From positions 1 through 43,641 of the forward strand of contig JACJNZ010000066.1 of the NCBI GenBank assembly GCA_014695325.1: 43,641 nt of DNA, read 5' to 3'. The stretch's first letter is position 1. Every line of letters starts with the position of its first letter. The notes under the pieces were generated by a model. That model did not search any database and was not told the DNA's origin. It worked only from the letters and a program-made list of their open reading frames with translations. Position numbers and translations under genes: made by a program. This DNA is from Cyanobacteria bacterium FACHB-502. GTDB taxonomy: Bacteria; Cyanobacteriota; Cyanobacteriia; Elainellales; Elainellaceae. Below, one piece after another: positions 24,063-33,360 of this stretch.

Positions 24063-24794
24063 ATGCCAGGAGTTTGGTTTAACCCGAAGCGTCGCCATTT
24101 TGTTCAAACGGTATGCATCAGTACGATCGCCGTGCTGTCTGGTTATGGATCTGTGCCTGCTCAGGCTGAGAGTGTGCAGCCCGATCGCTTGCTAGTGGCT
24201 CAAATTCAGTCGGCTCCCCCCACGACCTCGCCCTCCCCAACGACAACCCCCACCACTGATACCCGCTTCACCTGTCAGATGATGAACGGGCAATACACGG
24301 TCATGTATAACCCCCAGAGCCAGCCCGGAGAAGCCTATCCCTGGGCAGCACCAGGACAAATGGGCGGAGGCTGGAGTGCCGATCGTCGCTGTCAGGAAAT
24401 CAGCCGTCGCCTGGAGTTTTACCGTCCCGATGGGCTGCTGGAACTGCAAACGGCAGTTGAAAACGGCTATAACACGGTTTGCGTTACGACTGAGCAGGTT
24501 CCGGGCTGCCGGATTGTGTTGACGGTTCCTGAAGGACAAGACCCGATCTCGACCCGCGATCGTGTGTTTGCCAACCTCAGCACAGCCGATGGCGGACAAA
24601 ATACCGCTGCCGTGTCAACCTACAGGGGAGACGGTGCTGGGTCGCTGCTGAACCAGATTGGGCAGGCAGTGGGCTTAGACCTTTCTTCGCTGACCGGAAC
24701 TGGAACCAGAACCCGAAGCAGCAGCCGCAGCGGGATAAATCTGCGTCCATTCCTTGATCCCGCCGATGGAGGCACGGGAACTCGCCTGCGTTAA
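24063..24794 (+). CDS. Secreted COP23-domain protein
   Basis: A 243-residue protein with a signal peptide (RRH, hydrophobic 14-28, cleavage after AQA near residue 34). After a Ser/Pro/Thr-rich linker comes the COP23 domain: FTCQMMNGQYTVMYNPQS, then WSADRRCQEISRRLEFYRPD and the GYNTVCVTT region, with paired cysteines and R-C-x-x-IS-x-R-(L/F) as in the family. COP23 was first named for a circadian oscillating membrane-associated protein in a unicellular cyanobacterium; the biochemical role is unknown. GAGGAG 7 nt before the ATG supports the start. The C-terminus is rich in Gly, Arg, Ser and Thr. Confidence 0.87.
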   Translation: MPGVWFNPKRRHFVQTVCISTIAVLSGYGSVPAQAESVQPDRLLVAQIQSAPPTTSPSPTTTPTTDTRFTCQMMNGQYTVMYNPQSQPGEAYPWAAPGQMGGGWSADRRCQEISRRLEFYRPDGLLELQTAVENGYNTVCVTTEQVPGCRIVLTVPEGQDPISTRDRVFANLSTADGGQNTAAVSTYRGDGAGSLLNQIGQAVGLDLSSLTGTGTRTRSSSRSGINLRPFLDPADGGTGTRLR

Positions 24795-24822
24795 CTGCTG
24801 CGCCAGTCCCCCTCTTAATGAG

Positions 24823-24850
24823 AGGAAACTAATGTAAGGAAACCAATGTG
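24823..24850. repeat. Two-copy 14-bp tandem duplication
   Basis: AGGAAACTAATGTA is followed by AGGAAACCAATGTG, then AGGAAATC starts a partial third copy that merges into the terminator stem. It lies between the COP23 and pyk genes. Confidence 0.8.
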
Positions 24851-24887
24851 AGGAAATCTTCAAAATTCGAGGATTTCCTCAAATTTG
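24849..24887 (+). terminator. Hairpin between COP23 and pyk, terminator candidate
   Basis: TGAGGAAATC and GATTTCCTCA form a perfect 10-bp stem around a 13-nt loop, followed by AAATTTGTGTT, a weak T tract. It probably ends the COP23 transcript, 55 bp after its stop. Confidence 0.55.
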
Positions 24888-25018
24888 TGTTGCTTGTTGC
24901 TGCGAACCCGATAGACTGCTGTTAACGCATTCCCTAAACGTGATACTATCCCTTTTGCCGCTCCGAGAGGAGTGTCCTTCGTTTCACCGCCTAATTTTCA
25001 TCGCCCAAATCAACGTTC

Positions 25019-26806
25019 ATGCAACCACACCATTCGCTTCATCGCACCAAAATTGTGGCAACGATCGGTCCTGCCACAAGCAGTCCAGAGGTTTTACGCG
25101 AATTGATTCAGGCGGGAGCAACCACACTGCGGCTCAACTTCTCCCACGGGACGCACGAAGACCACCAGCGCAGCATTCGTCTGATTCGGCAAATTTCGTT
25201 TGAACTGAATCAGCCCGTTGGCATTTTGCAAGACCTTCAGGGACCGAAAATCCGTCTGGGTAAGTTTGAAAACGGCTCCATTACGCTTGAGAAAGGCGAC
25301 CCCTTTATCCTGACGAGCCGCAAGCTGCCGGGAACCCAGGAAATTAGTTCTGTCACCTATGGGCCGCTGGCGGAAGAAGTCCCCGAAGGCGCAACGATTT
25401 TGCTGGACGATGGGCGCGTGGAGATGCGGGTGGAGAAGGTCGATCGCGTCAACAAGGAATTGCACTGTCGCGTTGTTGTCGGTGGACCGTTATCGAACAG
25501 CAAAGGAGTTAATTTCCCCGGCGTTTATCTGTCGATCCGGGCAATGACGGACAAAGACAGAGAAGATTTGATGTTTGGGCTGGATCAGGGTGTAGATTGG
25601 GTTGCGCTCAGCTTTGTGCGAAATCCGCAGGATGTGCTGGAGATCAAAGAGATGATTTCCAGTGCGGGTAAAAATGTTCCGGTGATCGCCAAGATCGAGA
25701 AGCATGAGGCGATCGAGCAAATGGAGGCAATTCTCTCGCTTTGCGATGGCGTGATGGTAGCACGGGGCGATCTGGGCGTGGAACTGCCTGCGGAAGAAGT
25801 GCCCCTGCTGCAAAAGCGGCTGATTGCAACTTCTAATCGGCTGGGCATTCCGGTGATTACAGCAACGCAAATGCTCGACAGCATGGTGAACAATCCGCGT
25901 CCGACTCGTGCCGAGATTTCCGACGTGGCAAACGCCATCCTTGATGGAACTGATGCGGTAATGCTGTCGAACGAAACTGCCGTGGGCAAATATCCGGTAA
26001 TGGCAGTCGAAACGATGGCAAGAATCGCTATGCGAATCGAACAGGATCAGTCTCCAAACCGCAGCTTTGACATTATGGCGGGGCGATCGATCCCCAACGC
26101 AATTAGTCAGGCGGTCGGAAGAATTGCTGAGCAGCTTCAGGCAGCCGCGATTATGACTCTGACCAAGACCGGAGCCACTGCCCGCAACGTTTCTAAATTT
26201 CGCCCCAATAAGCCGATCCTGGCAGTAACGCCCCATGTCGATGTCGCACGACAGCTTCAGCTCGTATGGGGTGTGCGTCCGCTCCTGGTGCTGGATTTGC
26301 CTTCAACGGGTCAGACCTTCCAGGCAGCAATTAACGTAGCTCAGGAAAAGAATTTGCTGCGAGAGGGCGATCTGGTCGTGCTGACCGCAGGAACGCTGCA
26401 AGGTGTGGCAGGCTCGACAGACCTGATCAAGGTAGATGTTGTAACGGCAGTGCTGGGCAAAGGCGTGGGCATTGGTCAGGGATCAGTAAGCGGTTGTGCC
26501 AGAGTGGTGCAGAACGGTCGGGAGCTAAGCAGCTTTAATTCGGGCGAAATTCTGGTCGTTCCAAAGACCAATGCAGATTATGTCGAAGCGATTCGCAAAG
26601 CAGCGGGAATTGTGACCGAAGAAGATAGCCTGACTAGCCATGCAGCGGTGATTGGCTTGCGGCTGGGAATCCCGGTGATCGTCGGCATGAAAAATGCAAC
26701 CGAGGTCATCCGAGACGGCACGATTCTCACCCTCGATTTGCAGCGCGGCTTGGTCTACTCTGGCATGATGAATTTTGCTCAAACCGATGTGGCAATGACC
26801 GTTTAA
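25019..26806 (+). CDS. pyk: Pyruvate kinase with C-terminal PEP-utiliser domain
   Basis: A 595-residue glycolytic enzyme that turns phosphoenolpyruvate and ADP into pyruvate and ATP. It starts RTKIVATIGPATSSPEVLRE, and has the nucleotide/PEP residues of NFSHGTHEDHQ, the catalytic loop VIAKIEKHEAIEQM, the MVARGDLGVELP signature and ATQMLDSM. Residues beyond about 480 add a phosphohistidine-type domain: GEILVVPKTNADYVEAIRKA, then EEDSLTSHAAVIG with His541 and GIPVIVG. This extra domain is shared by many cyanobacterial and Bacillus pyruvate kinases and lengthens the protein from about 470. Alternative upstream starts are not supported. Confidence 0.96.
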   Translation: MQPHHSLHRTKIVATIGPATSSPEVLRELIQAGATTLRLNFSHGTHEDHQRSIRLIRQISFELNQPVGILQDLQGPKIRLGKFENGSITLEKGDPFILTSRKLPGTQEISSVTYGPLAEEVPEGATILLDDGRVEMRVEKVDRVNKELHCRVVVGGPLSNSKGVNFPGVYLSIRAMTDKDREDLMFGLDQGVDWVALSFVRNPQDVLEIKEMISSAGKNVPVIAKIEKHEAIEQMEAILSLCDGVMVARGDLGVELPAEEVPLLQKRLIATSNRLGIPVITATQMLDSMVNNPRPTRAEISDVANAILDGTDAVMLSNETAVGKYPVMAVETMARIAMRIEQDQSPNRSFDIMAGRSIPNAISQAVGRIAEQLQAAAIMTLTKTGATARNVSKFRPNKPILAVTPHVDVARQLQLVWGVRPLLVLDLPSTGQTFQAAINVAQEKNLLREGDLVVLTAGTLQGVAGSTDLIKVDVVTAVLGKGVGIGQGSVSGCARVVQNGRELSSFNSGEILVVPKTNADYVEAIRKAAGIVTEEDSLTSHAAVIGLRLGIPVIVGMKNATEVIRDGTILTLDLQRGLVYSGMMNFAQTDVAMTV

Positions 26807-26913
26807 GCAAGGGGTGGCAATCAGGATATTTCGCCGATCGTCCCGCAGCGGGAACTGCTTCATGTCGCCATTTCCTGATCATTGGTCAGGCTGCTGAATA
26901 GCAGAGTAGGGAG

Positions 26914-26940
26914 GAGAGGTCGATTCGATCTCTCTTTGTT
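26914..26940 (+). terminator. Terminator candidate for pyk
   Basis: GAGAGGTC and GATCTCTC pair over 8 bp with one G-U pair around a 5-nt loop, followed by TTTGTT. It lies 108 bp after the pyk stop. Confidence 0.5.
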
Positions 26941-27079
26941 CATTGGAGGTCTCGGTTGTAATTTGCATCAGGTTGGCTGGAGTTTGAGTTACCGCAAATT
27001 CGCAGTTCAGCAAGGAAACGATACAGGCAAGGGAAATTGAGCGGCCTCAACTGGAACCTGATGTTTAAGCCAGCAGCAC

Positions 27080-27109
27080 GGGCAAGTTAAACCTGGGCAA
27101 GTTAAACCT
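27080..27109. repeat. Perfect two-copy 15-bp tandem duplication
   Basis: GGGCAAGTTAAACCT occurs twice with no gap, 20 bp before the ATG at 27129. Confidence 0.9.
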
Positions 27110-27128
27110 AAGCACAATCCTCGATGCC

Positions 27129-28439
27129 ATGAAGAATCCGCTGAAAAGGCTGCGCTTTTCGAAACAGAAAAAACCTACTTCCTCTGGTCAAACCGCTTCC
27201 TCGACTTCCCCCACTTCTAGCAGCAAGCCTAAGACATTAGCAGATTTAGAAAAAGAAATCGAAGCGGAAATGGCAGCAGAAGCAAAGCGGCTCAAAGCCG
27301 AACAGCAAAAGCCAAATCAGCCACTCCGCAAGGCTTCCCAATTGCCTCGTTACGCACTCATGCTGGCTCTGCTAGCGAGCATTCCAGTGGGGTTGGTGTG
27401 GCTAGTGAATTTGCCTTATCCTCCAATTCGTCGTCCGATCGCACGATCGGCTCCTTTGCTGCTGCTGCCAAGCTACATCCGGTTCGACAATCAGTTTAAA
27501 GGCGCGATCAATCAGGTTGAGCAAGCAAGACAACTAATAGACCAATCGACTTCTCTTGCCGATTTGAGCCGGGGATCGGAAAAGCTGGAGCAGGCAAACA
27601 AAAACCTTGATGGACTACCCATCTGGTTAGAAAGCGAGTGGCGAGAGGTCGCGGGTGCAAACTCTTGGTATGTCTTTGCCTATAGTGCCGCCGGATTTAA
27701 CCTTGCTAGAGCAGAAGTCGGACGCCTTCAGGCAAAAATGTTTCAAGAAAAGAACGCTGAAACTAGATTGCTGGAAGCCGAAAAACAAATCGCTGCCGCG
27801 AAACAACAATATGCCGCTGCTCAAAACTTGCTGGTTCAGCAAACCGCGATCGGACAATGGGAAAAAGCGATCGAGCAGTTCGCTCAAATTCCGCCCGAAA
27901 CGTTAGCAGGCAGACTTGCTCCGCAAAAGCTTGATGCTGCTCAGAATGAGTTTATTGCCGTGATTGGGCAGTCCAGCACATTGCAGAGCCAGGGTGAAAT
28001 TGGGGCAGCAGCGCAGTTTGCTCGGAGAGCTGCCGAAGCCAGTCAAAACCCACCTCATCCGGTTGAAGAATGGCAGCGGGTGGAATCTTTGTGGCAGGAG
28101 GCGATCGATCGCTTGTCCAAAATCTCGTCAGAAGATTCAGCAGGCTATCAGCAGGCGCAAACAAAACTTGCCCAGTATCGGGATAATCTGGAGCAGATTC
28201 AGATTCGCAAGCAGCAAGAAGCGGACTCAGTGAAGGCTCTGGAGCAGGCAGAGGCATTAATCGAGATTCTGGTGGCGAACCCACCCCCAAATAATCGATC
28301 GCTCAGTGTCAGCCTTCAGCGGATTATTCGCGAACTTGAGAAAGTGAAGAACGGCACGACAGTCTACCAGAAAGCGCAGAACCGGCTTCAAAACGCCCAA
28401 AGCAAGCTAGACCAAATTTCTCCCAAAGCTAAAAGCTAA
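27129..28439 (+). CDS. Hypothetical membrane-anchored coiled-coil protein
   Basis: A 436-residue protein that I do not recognise by function. The N-terminus is basic and Ser/Thr/Pro-rich (1-35), then comes a short acidic coiled coil (TLADLEKEIEAEMAAEAKRL) and a single membrane span at about 77-97 (YALMLALLASIPVGLVWLVN). The rest is a long helical, Gln/Ala/Glu-rich region with heptad character (QKIAAAKQQYAAAQNLL and similar) that would lie on the far side of the membrane. Similar proteins occur in cyanobacteria without known function. It runs towards obgE on the opposite strand. Confidence 0.7.
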   Translation: MKNPLKRLRFSKQKKPTSSGQTASSTSPTSSSKPKTLADLEKEIEAEMAAEAKRLKAEQQKPNQPLRKASQLPRYALMLALLASIPVGLVWLVNLPYPPIRRPIARSAPLLLLPSYIRFDNQFKGAINQVEQARQLIDQSTSLADLSRGSEKLEQANKNLDGLPIWLESEWREVAGANSWYVFAYSAAGFNLARAEVGRLQAKMFQEKNAETRLLEAEKQIAAAKQQYAAAQNLLVQQTAIGQWEKAIEQFAQIPPETLAGRLAPQKLDAAQNEFIAVIGQSSTLQSQGEIGAAAQFARRAAEASQNPPHPVEEWQRVESLWQEAIDRLSKISSEDSAGYQQAQTKLAQYRDNLEQIQIRKQQEADSVKALEQAEALIEILVANPPPNNRSLSVSLQRIIRELEKVKNGTTVYQKAQNRLQNAQSKLDQISPKAKS

Positions 28440-28466
28440 CGGCAATTTCCTCCAGCGAGCCCAGGT

Positions 28467-29534
28467 TTAAAGCTCCTGACAGACAAATTCGGTTTCGATT
28501 CCCGCCTCGTCCTCGGTTTGACTCGGTTCAGAAGCTTTGATTTCGTCAAGCATTTGCCACACTGTTGGCAGCAGCTCATCCAGTCCGCTTCCCGAAACGG
28601 CAGAAATGATGAAGACCGGACAGCCGCTTCGATCGTGTAATTCGGCTGCGAGGTCGTTGGGTAGCGTGCTATCGGGCGGCAGAGCGTCGATTTTGTTAAC
28701 GGCAAGAATCTGGGGACGATCGGGTAACCCGCGATCGTATGCCTCAAGCTCAGCTTGGATCGTTTCGTAGGCAGCGATCGGGTCTTCAGAAGTCACATCG
28801 ATCAGGTGCAGCAGCAGCCGGGTTCGTTCAATGTGGCGCAGAAAGTCGTGTCCCAGTCCGGCTCCCTGGTGTGCCCCTTCGATCAGTCCGGGAATGTCGG
28901 CAAAAACAGTTCCGTCTCCGGTGGGCTTTCGCACCACGCCGAGGTTAGGGATCAGGGTGGTAAACGGATAATCGGCGATTTTGGGACGGGCAGCAGACAG
29001 GGCAGAAATCAGGGTCGATTTGCCTGCATTGGGTAAGCCAATAATTCCTACTTCTGCCAGCAGTTTCAGCTCCAGCCGAATGGCGCGTTCTTCTCCGGGA
29101 AGTCCGGGCAGAGCATTTTCGGGGGCGCGGTTGCGGTTGCTGAGAAAGTGACGGTTGCCGAGCCCGCCTTTGCCGCCTTGCGCGACGAGCAGGGTTTGTC
29201 CGGGCGTGACCAGATCTCCAACAATCTCATCGGTTTCGATGTCGTAAACAACTGTGCCGCAAGGCACTTCAATGTAAAGATCGTCTGCTGAAGCTCCGGT
29301 CATGTTTTTGGGACCGCCGCGCTGACCGTTTTTTGCCTTAAAAATGCGGGCGTACTGAAAGTCCAGCAGGGTTTGCAGATGCTCAACTGCTTTCAGATAA
29401 ACCGATCCACCTGCACCGCCATTGCCGCCCGCAGGACCGCCCGCAGGCACATATTTTTCGCGCCGGAAGGCAACCATGCCATCTCCGCCTGAGCCTGACT
29501 GAACTTCAATTTCTGCCTGATCGATAAACTGCAT
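28467..29534 (-). CDS. obgE: GTPase ObgE/CgtA
   Basis: A 355-residue conserved GTPase needed for 50S subunit maturation and stress signalling. The Obg glycine-rich domain starts [20 protein letters not shown] and contains [17 protein letters not shown]. The G domain has P-loop GLPNAGKS at 166-173, YPFTT switch, [10 protein letters not shown] and NKID motifs. I chose the ATG at 29534, giving the family start MQFID; the frame runs 10 codons further up. The C-terminal region after the G domain is short and acidic. It lies 119 bp downstream of the phosphorylase-kinase-like gene on the same strand. Confidence 0.95.
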   Translation of the reverse strand: MQFIDQAEIEVQSGSGGDGMVAFRREKYVPAGGPAGGNGGAGGSVYLKAVEHLQTLLDFQYARIFKAKNGQRGGPKNMTGASADDLYIEVPCGTVVYDIETDEIVGDLVTPGQTLLVAQGGKGGLGNRHFLSNRNRAPENALPGLPGEERAIRLELKLLAEVGIIGLPNAGKSTLISALSAARPKIADYPFTTLIPNLGVVRKPTGDGTVFADIPGLIEGAHQGAGLGHDFLRHIERTRLLLHLIDVTSEDPIAAYETIQAELEAYDRGLPDRPQILAVNKIDALPPDSTLPNDLAAELHDRSGCPVFIISAVSGSGLDELLPTVWQMLDEIKASEPSQTEDEAGIETEFVCQEL

Positions 29535-29653
29535 GATCTGATTTGCTGGCAATAGTGATGACAATGGAATGATGCGATCGAATGCCGCGCTCCTTCTTTA
29601 GATCGTAGGCGATCGATTTTCAGTCGGGGAGGATTTGGCAAAATTCGATTCTC

Positions 29654-32600
29654 TCAGGCTGAGATCGGAGCGCGAGGCATCGGGGCTTGTCCCAGTTCGG
29701 TCAGGAAGCGCAGTGCTTTCGCAATATATTTCGCGCAAACATAGGGCGAGGTTTCATAGAACGATCGCCAAGCAACTCCTTTTTGCTGATCGTAGGTATC
29801 CGCAGCATCAGGGTGATGATCCAGCCAGGCGAGTCGGACGGCGTGACCGATCAGCACATCCAGCACAATGTATTCCTCGATCTGGAGGTCTGGATTGCGA
29901 TCGGCGATGGCAGCTAGCTCCATCAGTGCCTCGATGTTGACCTGACGATATTCGGAAGCCTGAATGTTGTTCAGCAGATGCTCGACCCGCAGCGCAAAGT
30001 TTTTCTCGCCTGGAGTCATTTCTGCCAGCAGCACTTCACTATCGAGCCGATTGCGGCGATCGAGCTTGTCGCCAATCACTACGCCTTTGCAGTGCCGCAT
30101 CACCTGCCACACGCTGGGATAAAACCCAGTGGGAACGCGATTCAGGGCCCCGTCTCGCTGCCGCTGCTTCCACCAGTCGATCGACTGTGCCGGAGCTTCT
30201 ACATTTGCCTCAGCGGAAATGACCCATTCGATTTCCTGGGTTTGGCGAACGTGCAGCGATTCTTGCTGAAATAGCGACTGGTTCAGCGTGTTGTAGCCTG
30301 CGAGAACCTGCATCAGACGCAGCTTAATCTCAAACGGACTGAGGCGCATCAGCCGCTCGTATGCTTCGTCTTGCGTGATTTGCTGCTCGCGTGCCAGTTC
30401 GGTGGTAATCAGCAGAATCAGATAGCTCACCCGCAGTGTCAGTAATCCTTTAAAAAGCTGGGGATCGGTCTTGATCAGCACACTGAGGTAGATTAGGATT
30501 TCCTGGGTGAGCGGACGCTCGCGCACGTCGCTGCTGCAAAAGTGCTGAATCTTGTCCATGATGTCCGTCGCAGGGAGGGGACTGGTGATTAGCGAAGCTT
30601 CGGTATAGGCCTTGCCCACCGAGATTTGCTTGCCCCGTACCAGGATATCGGTGACCGCATCCGAGAGGCTGACATCAACTTTGTGCAGCAGCCCGGCAAC
30701 GCGCCGAATGACTGCCCAGAGCTGAATCTGACTGGCTTTGCTGTAAACCTCATCCAACAGCATCGCGATCGTCACAGGCTGACCCGAACCCCCCAATCCT
30801 GTGTCAAAGGTGAGATCACACAAATTGCTGAGATTTTCCAGCAAATCAATCTGCTCATACAGGTTCACCGACTGCTGCAGCAAATCAAGCAATCGTGGAA
30901 TATTGGTTTCATAAGCCAGCAAAAATTCCTGCGTATTGCTCAGGGGCGCATTGCGATCGGGATAGAACGTTAGGTAATACTGTGCCGGAGCTGCATTTTG
31001 CACTGATGCCTCAGCAAACTCAAAGTCGTGCAGAAAATCAACCCGCTCCATGCCTGCGGTCAGCATCATTTGTTTTAAGTCGCTGAGCTTGACCGGAACG
31101 CCGTTGCAGCTTCCTTCCTGTAATTCCCGCAGCAGCTTGAGTAGGGGAGAAGATTCAGCAACCCCGTCGGGCGATCCCTGCGCTCCCTCGGTCTGGAACA
31201 TGGCGTGGGTCAGCAGCAGTGTCATCGTCGGTCTACCGAGCTGGTGCCAGTGTCGCTGAATGTAAGCCAGTTCGCCTTTGATCTGCGCCACCAGAAAGTG
31301 ATAGTCCAGCGTTAAGTAAAACTGCTGCGGATCGAGGAAGGCAGGCAGGAAGACGATCGTTTCCCCTCGAACCTTGAAAATCCGCGAAGTCGTCATGCTG
31401 CGAAGCCGCCGAACCGGGCGACCCGTGAGCTTCAGCTTGTCATTGCGTCCGATCTGGGAATAGACACGAGACAGTTCCTCTGCCCGTCTGACTTGAATGG
31501 GGGCAACTTGTGCTGGAGTTTGGGTGGCGATCCCATAGGTGGCTAGCTCTGCCTGAAGCGTTTCGTCTTCGGTCAGCAGCGCAATTTGCACCAGGGGTTT
31601 CTGACGCTTGCCCGACTGCCGATGCCGTCCGAGGGGGTCAATATCGCCGATCGCAAGCAGCCCTTCCCGAATCATCTGCCCCAGCAAATAGAGGCTTTGT
31701 GCCCAGACCAGCGGCACGTTTTCATTCGGCAAACGAGTTTGACTGTGGGGAGTCGATCGCTCTGCTTCGATTTTGTCCGCAGGCACGTAATAAAGCTCTG
31801 GCAACAGCTTAAAACCGTTTTGCTCGATCAGCAGCGGCTGAAGTTTCTGGTCATAGCGTTCCGCCTGTTCCCGATCGTCGCGAAACAGCGCGTCCAGCAG
31901 GAGATAGGTGAAAAAGAGGGGCCACTCGCACTCTATATGCTCAAACTGCTTCAGCTCTTTCGGCTCGTAGTGCAGCCGAGTCACATCTTCAATAACAGTT
32001 TGGTGTCCATCGCGCAGGAACCGTTTACAGCCATAGTTGCCTTGCAGCTTAGAAATCACGTTGTCGCGGGTGCGATCGACCAGAGTTCTGTCTTCGATCG
32101 CAAATGCTGGAAAGCCGATCACGCTCAGCAGTGCCCCATCCACTTCCTTGGAAGCCGATTCTCTGGGCAGCAGTGAGTCCAGCGTAATTCGTGCCCTGGC
32201 GATCTCATCCGGCAAGACGTGAATCACCGAAGCCTGACTGCCACGCACACCAAACAGATCGAGTCCATTAATGGCTTCCAGGGCTGCCTTTGCCATGCCG
32301 ATTGAGCTGGCGTTGAGTTCGGGCTTGCCGTGGTTCATTTTGTTGCCGCGTTCCCAGATGCCATAGTCCGGGGTACGGTAGGTGCGACCGATGTAATACA
32401 CCAGATTTTGAATGAAATTTACTTCATCAATCGTGAAGACAATTTGCAGCCCGGAAACCGTCATTTGCGCCAGCATCAGCAAATAGAGCGACGTGGCATC
32501 CAACTGAAGATGTCCCCAGCCGTCATCCACCACCACCACATCTGCAGTCTGGGTGTCGTATTTGGCGTGCAGCGCGTCAAGCAACCCCTGCGATACTTTG

Positions 32601-32944
32601 AATTTTTCGACTTTGTGCGCCTGCCGCATCATGGCAAACAGCAAGCCGCGCATCAGTTTCACGACGCTGTATTCTAGCTCATACGCCCTGCCACGATCGT
32701 CATTCACCTTGCGGTATGCCAGTCCCAGCCCCCAGACCGCCAGAATGCTGTAAACGTTGTCGCGCACCCAGGCATCGGTATAGTTGCCATGAGCAGTAAT
32801 GGCAGTGCTAGCAGGCAAAAGTCCAGTCACCGGATGCTGGCGATCGAGAATAACGGCGCAAATCTCTTGATAATAGGCATCCAGGCGACTTTGGAGCGCA
32901 AGATCATCAGTCAGATGAGCAGAGGTAGTCAGATGAGCAGCCAT
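29654..32944 (-). CDS. Phosphorylase kinase alpha/beta-like protein (GH15-related)
   Basis: A 1096-residue protein. The N-terminal half is a glucoamylase-like (GH15) alpha/alpha barrel: NYTDAWVRDNVYSILAVWGL, then DYGIWERGNKMNHGKPELNA and ECEWPLFFTYLLLDALF. These blocks, together with SASKEVDGALLSVIGFPAFA and LQGNYGCKRFLRDG, closely follow the regulatory alpha and beta subunits of animal phosphorylase kinase as I remember them. The match continues to the C-terminus (LNRVPTGFYPSVWQVMRHC, then EMTPGEKNFALRVEHLLNNI). No catalytic gamma kinase gene is in the window. In bacteria such proteins are usually annotated as GH15; a role in glycogen metabolism or sensing is plausible but unproven. Confidence 0.88.
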   Translation of the reverse strand: MAAHLTTSAHLTDDLALQSRLDAYYQEICAVILDRQHPVTGLLPASTAITAHGNYTDAWVRDNVYSILAVWGLGLAYRKVNDDRGRAYELEYSVVKLMRGLLFAMMRQAHKVEKFKVSQGLLDALHAKYDTQTADVVVVDDGWGHLQLDATSLYLLMLAQMTVSGLQIVFTIDEVNFIQNLVYYIGRTYRTPDYGIWERGNKMNHGKPELNASSIGMAKAALEAINGLDLFGVRGSQASVIHVLPDEIARARITLDSLLPRESASKEVDGALLSVIGFPAFAIEDRTLVDRTRDNVISKLQGNYGCKRFLRDGHQTVIEDVTRLHYEPKELKQFEHIECEWPLFFTYLLLDALFRDDREQAERYDQKLQPLLIEQNGFKLLPELYYVPADKIEAERSTPHSQTRLPNENVPLVWAQSLYLLGQMIREGLLAIGDIDPLGRHRQSGKRQKPLVQIALLTEDETLQAELATYGIATQTPAQVAPIQVRRAEELSRVYSQIGRNDKLKLTGRPVRRLRSMTTSRIFKVRGETIVFLPAFLDPQQFYLTLDYHFLVAQIKGELAYIQRHWHQLGRPTMTLLLTHAMFQTEGAQGSPDGVAESSPLLKLLRELQEGSCNGVPVKLSDLKQMMLTAGMERVDFLHDFEFAEASVQNAAPAQYYLTFYPDRNAPLSNTQEFLLAYETNIPRLLDLLQQSVNLYEQIDLLENLSNLCDLTFDTGLGGSGQPVTIAMLLDEVYSKASQIQLWAVIRRVAGLLHKVDVSLSDAVTDILVRGKQISVGKAYTEASLITSPLPATDIMDKIQHFCSSDVRERPLTQEILIYLSVLIKTDPQLFKGLLTLRVSYLILLITTELAREQQITQDEAYERLMRLSPFEIKLRLMQVLAGYNTLNQSLFQQESLHVRQTQEIEWVISAEANVEAPAQSIDWWKQRQRDGALNRVPTGFYPSVWQVMRHCKGVVIGDKLDRRNRLDSEVLLAEMTPGEKNFALRVEHLLNNIQASEYRQVNIEALMELAAIADRNPDLQIEEYIVLDVLIGHAVRLAWLDHHPDAADTYDQQKGVAWRSFYETSPYVCAKYIAKALRFLTELGQAPMPRAPISA

Positions 32945-33019
32945 AGATCCTCACAGGTTTCCGGGAGAACAATTCTGAAGGGCGTAGAAGACAGCAGCGG
33001 AGATAACCAAAGCAGGTAG

Positions 33020-33053
33020 CTTCAATCACAGGCATTCTTCAATCACACGCATT
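33020..33053. repeat. Two-copy 17-bp tandem duplication
   Basis: CTTCAATCACAGGCATT is followed by CTTCAATCACACGCATT, one difference in 17. It is about 75 bp upstream of the phosphorylase-kinase-like gene. Confidence 0.85.
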
Positions 33054-33324
33054 ACGGAACAAGAGCCAGGCAAGGGGGAAAGATAAATTCTCCTTACTTT
33101 GCTGAGTTGCCCTCAAAAAAGTGCTTGCAGTGTTTCTCTACTCATGAGGAGAAGTACTGATGCAGTTAATAAATTCTTAATGATCATACTCTGTGCAGAT
33201 GCCAGAGTGAAACCGTGCTGGCTATCGCCTCATTCAATCCTTAACCTTAATTCTGCCGAGAGGATAGCAAAGCCGATACGAAATCTGAGTAATTTCTCAG
33301 AATCTTCACGGAAACAAAGCCCCC

Positions 33325-33330
33325 TATAAT
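33325..33330 (+). promoter_or_regulatory. TATAAT -10 box candidate for the WecB-family gene
   Basis: A consensus TATAAT lies 30 bp before the ATG at 33361. A -35 match is weak (TCTTCA at 33303-33308 with 16 bp spacing). No ribosome binding site is visible, so the leader would be short. Confidence 0.35.
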
Positions 33331-33360
33331 TGGAAGGCATTAAATTCTGTCGTCTTCCCC

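Larger units (their letters stand above)
26807..27128. other. Gap between pyk and a coiled-coil membrane protein gene
   Basis: 322 bp with two hairpins (CCTGA/TCAGG near 26874-26890 and one at 26914-26934) and a tandem 15-bp duplication at 27080-27109. No gene seen. Confidence 0.5.
32945..33360. other. Divergent promoter gap, phosphorylase-kinase-like gene to WecB gene
   Basis: 416 bp, AT-rich. It holds a 17-bp tandem duplication (33020-33053), the hairpin CTGAG-TAATTT-CTCAG near 33283-33298 and a TATAAT box at 33325-33330. Open frames here lack protein character. Confidence 0.5.

Noticed and set aside
25490-26236. 248-codon minus-strand open frame inside pyk
   Set aside because: His/Arg-rich antisense translation of a conserved pyruvate kinase; no independent evidence.
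31586-32176. 196-codon plus-strand open frame inside the phosphorylase-kinase-like gene
   Set aside because: Antisense to conserved blocks; composition typical of shadow frames.
33099-33329. 76-codon plus-strand frame before the WecB-family gene
   Set aside because: It overlaps the promoter region, has no conserved character and is probably chance.
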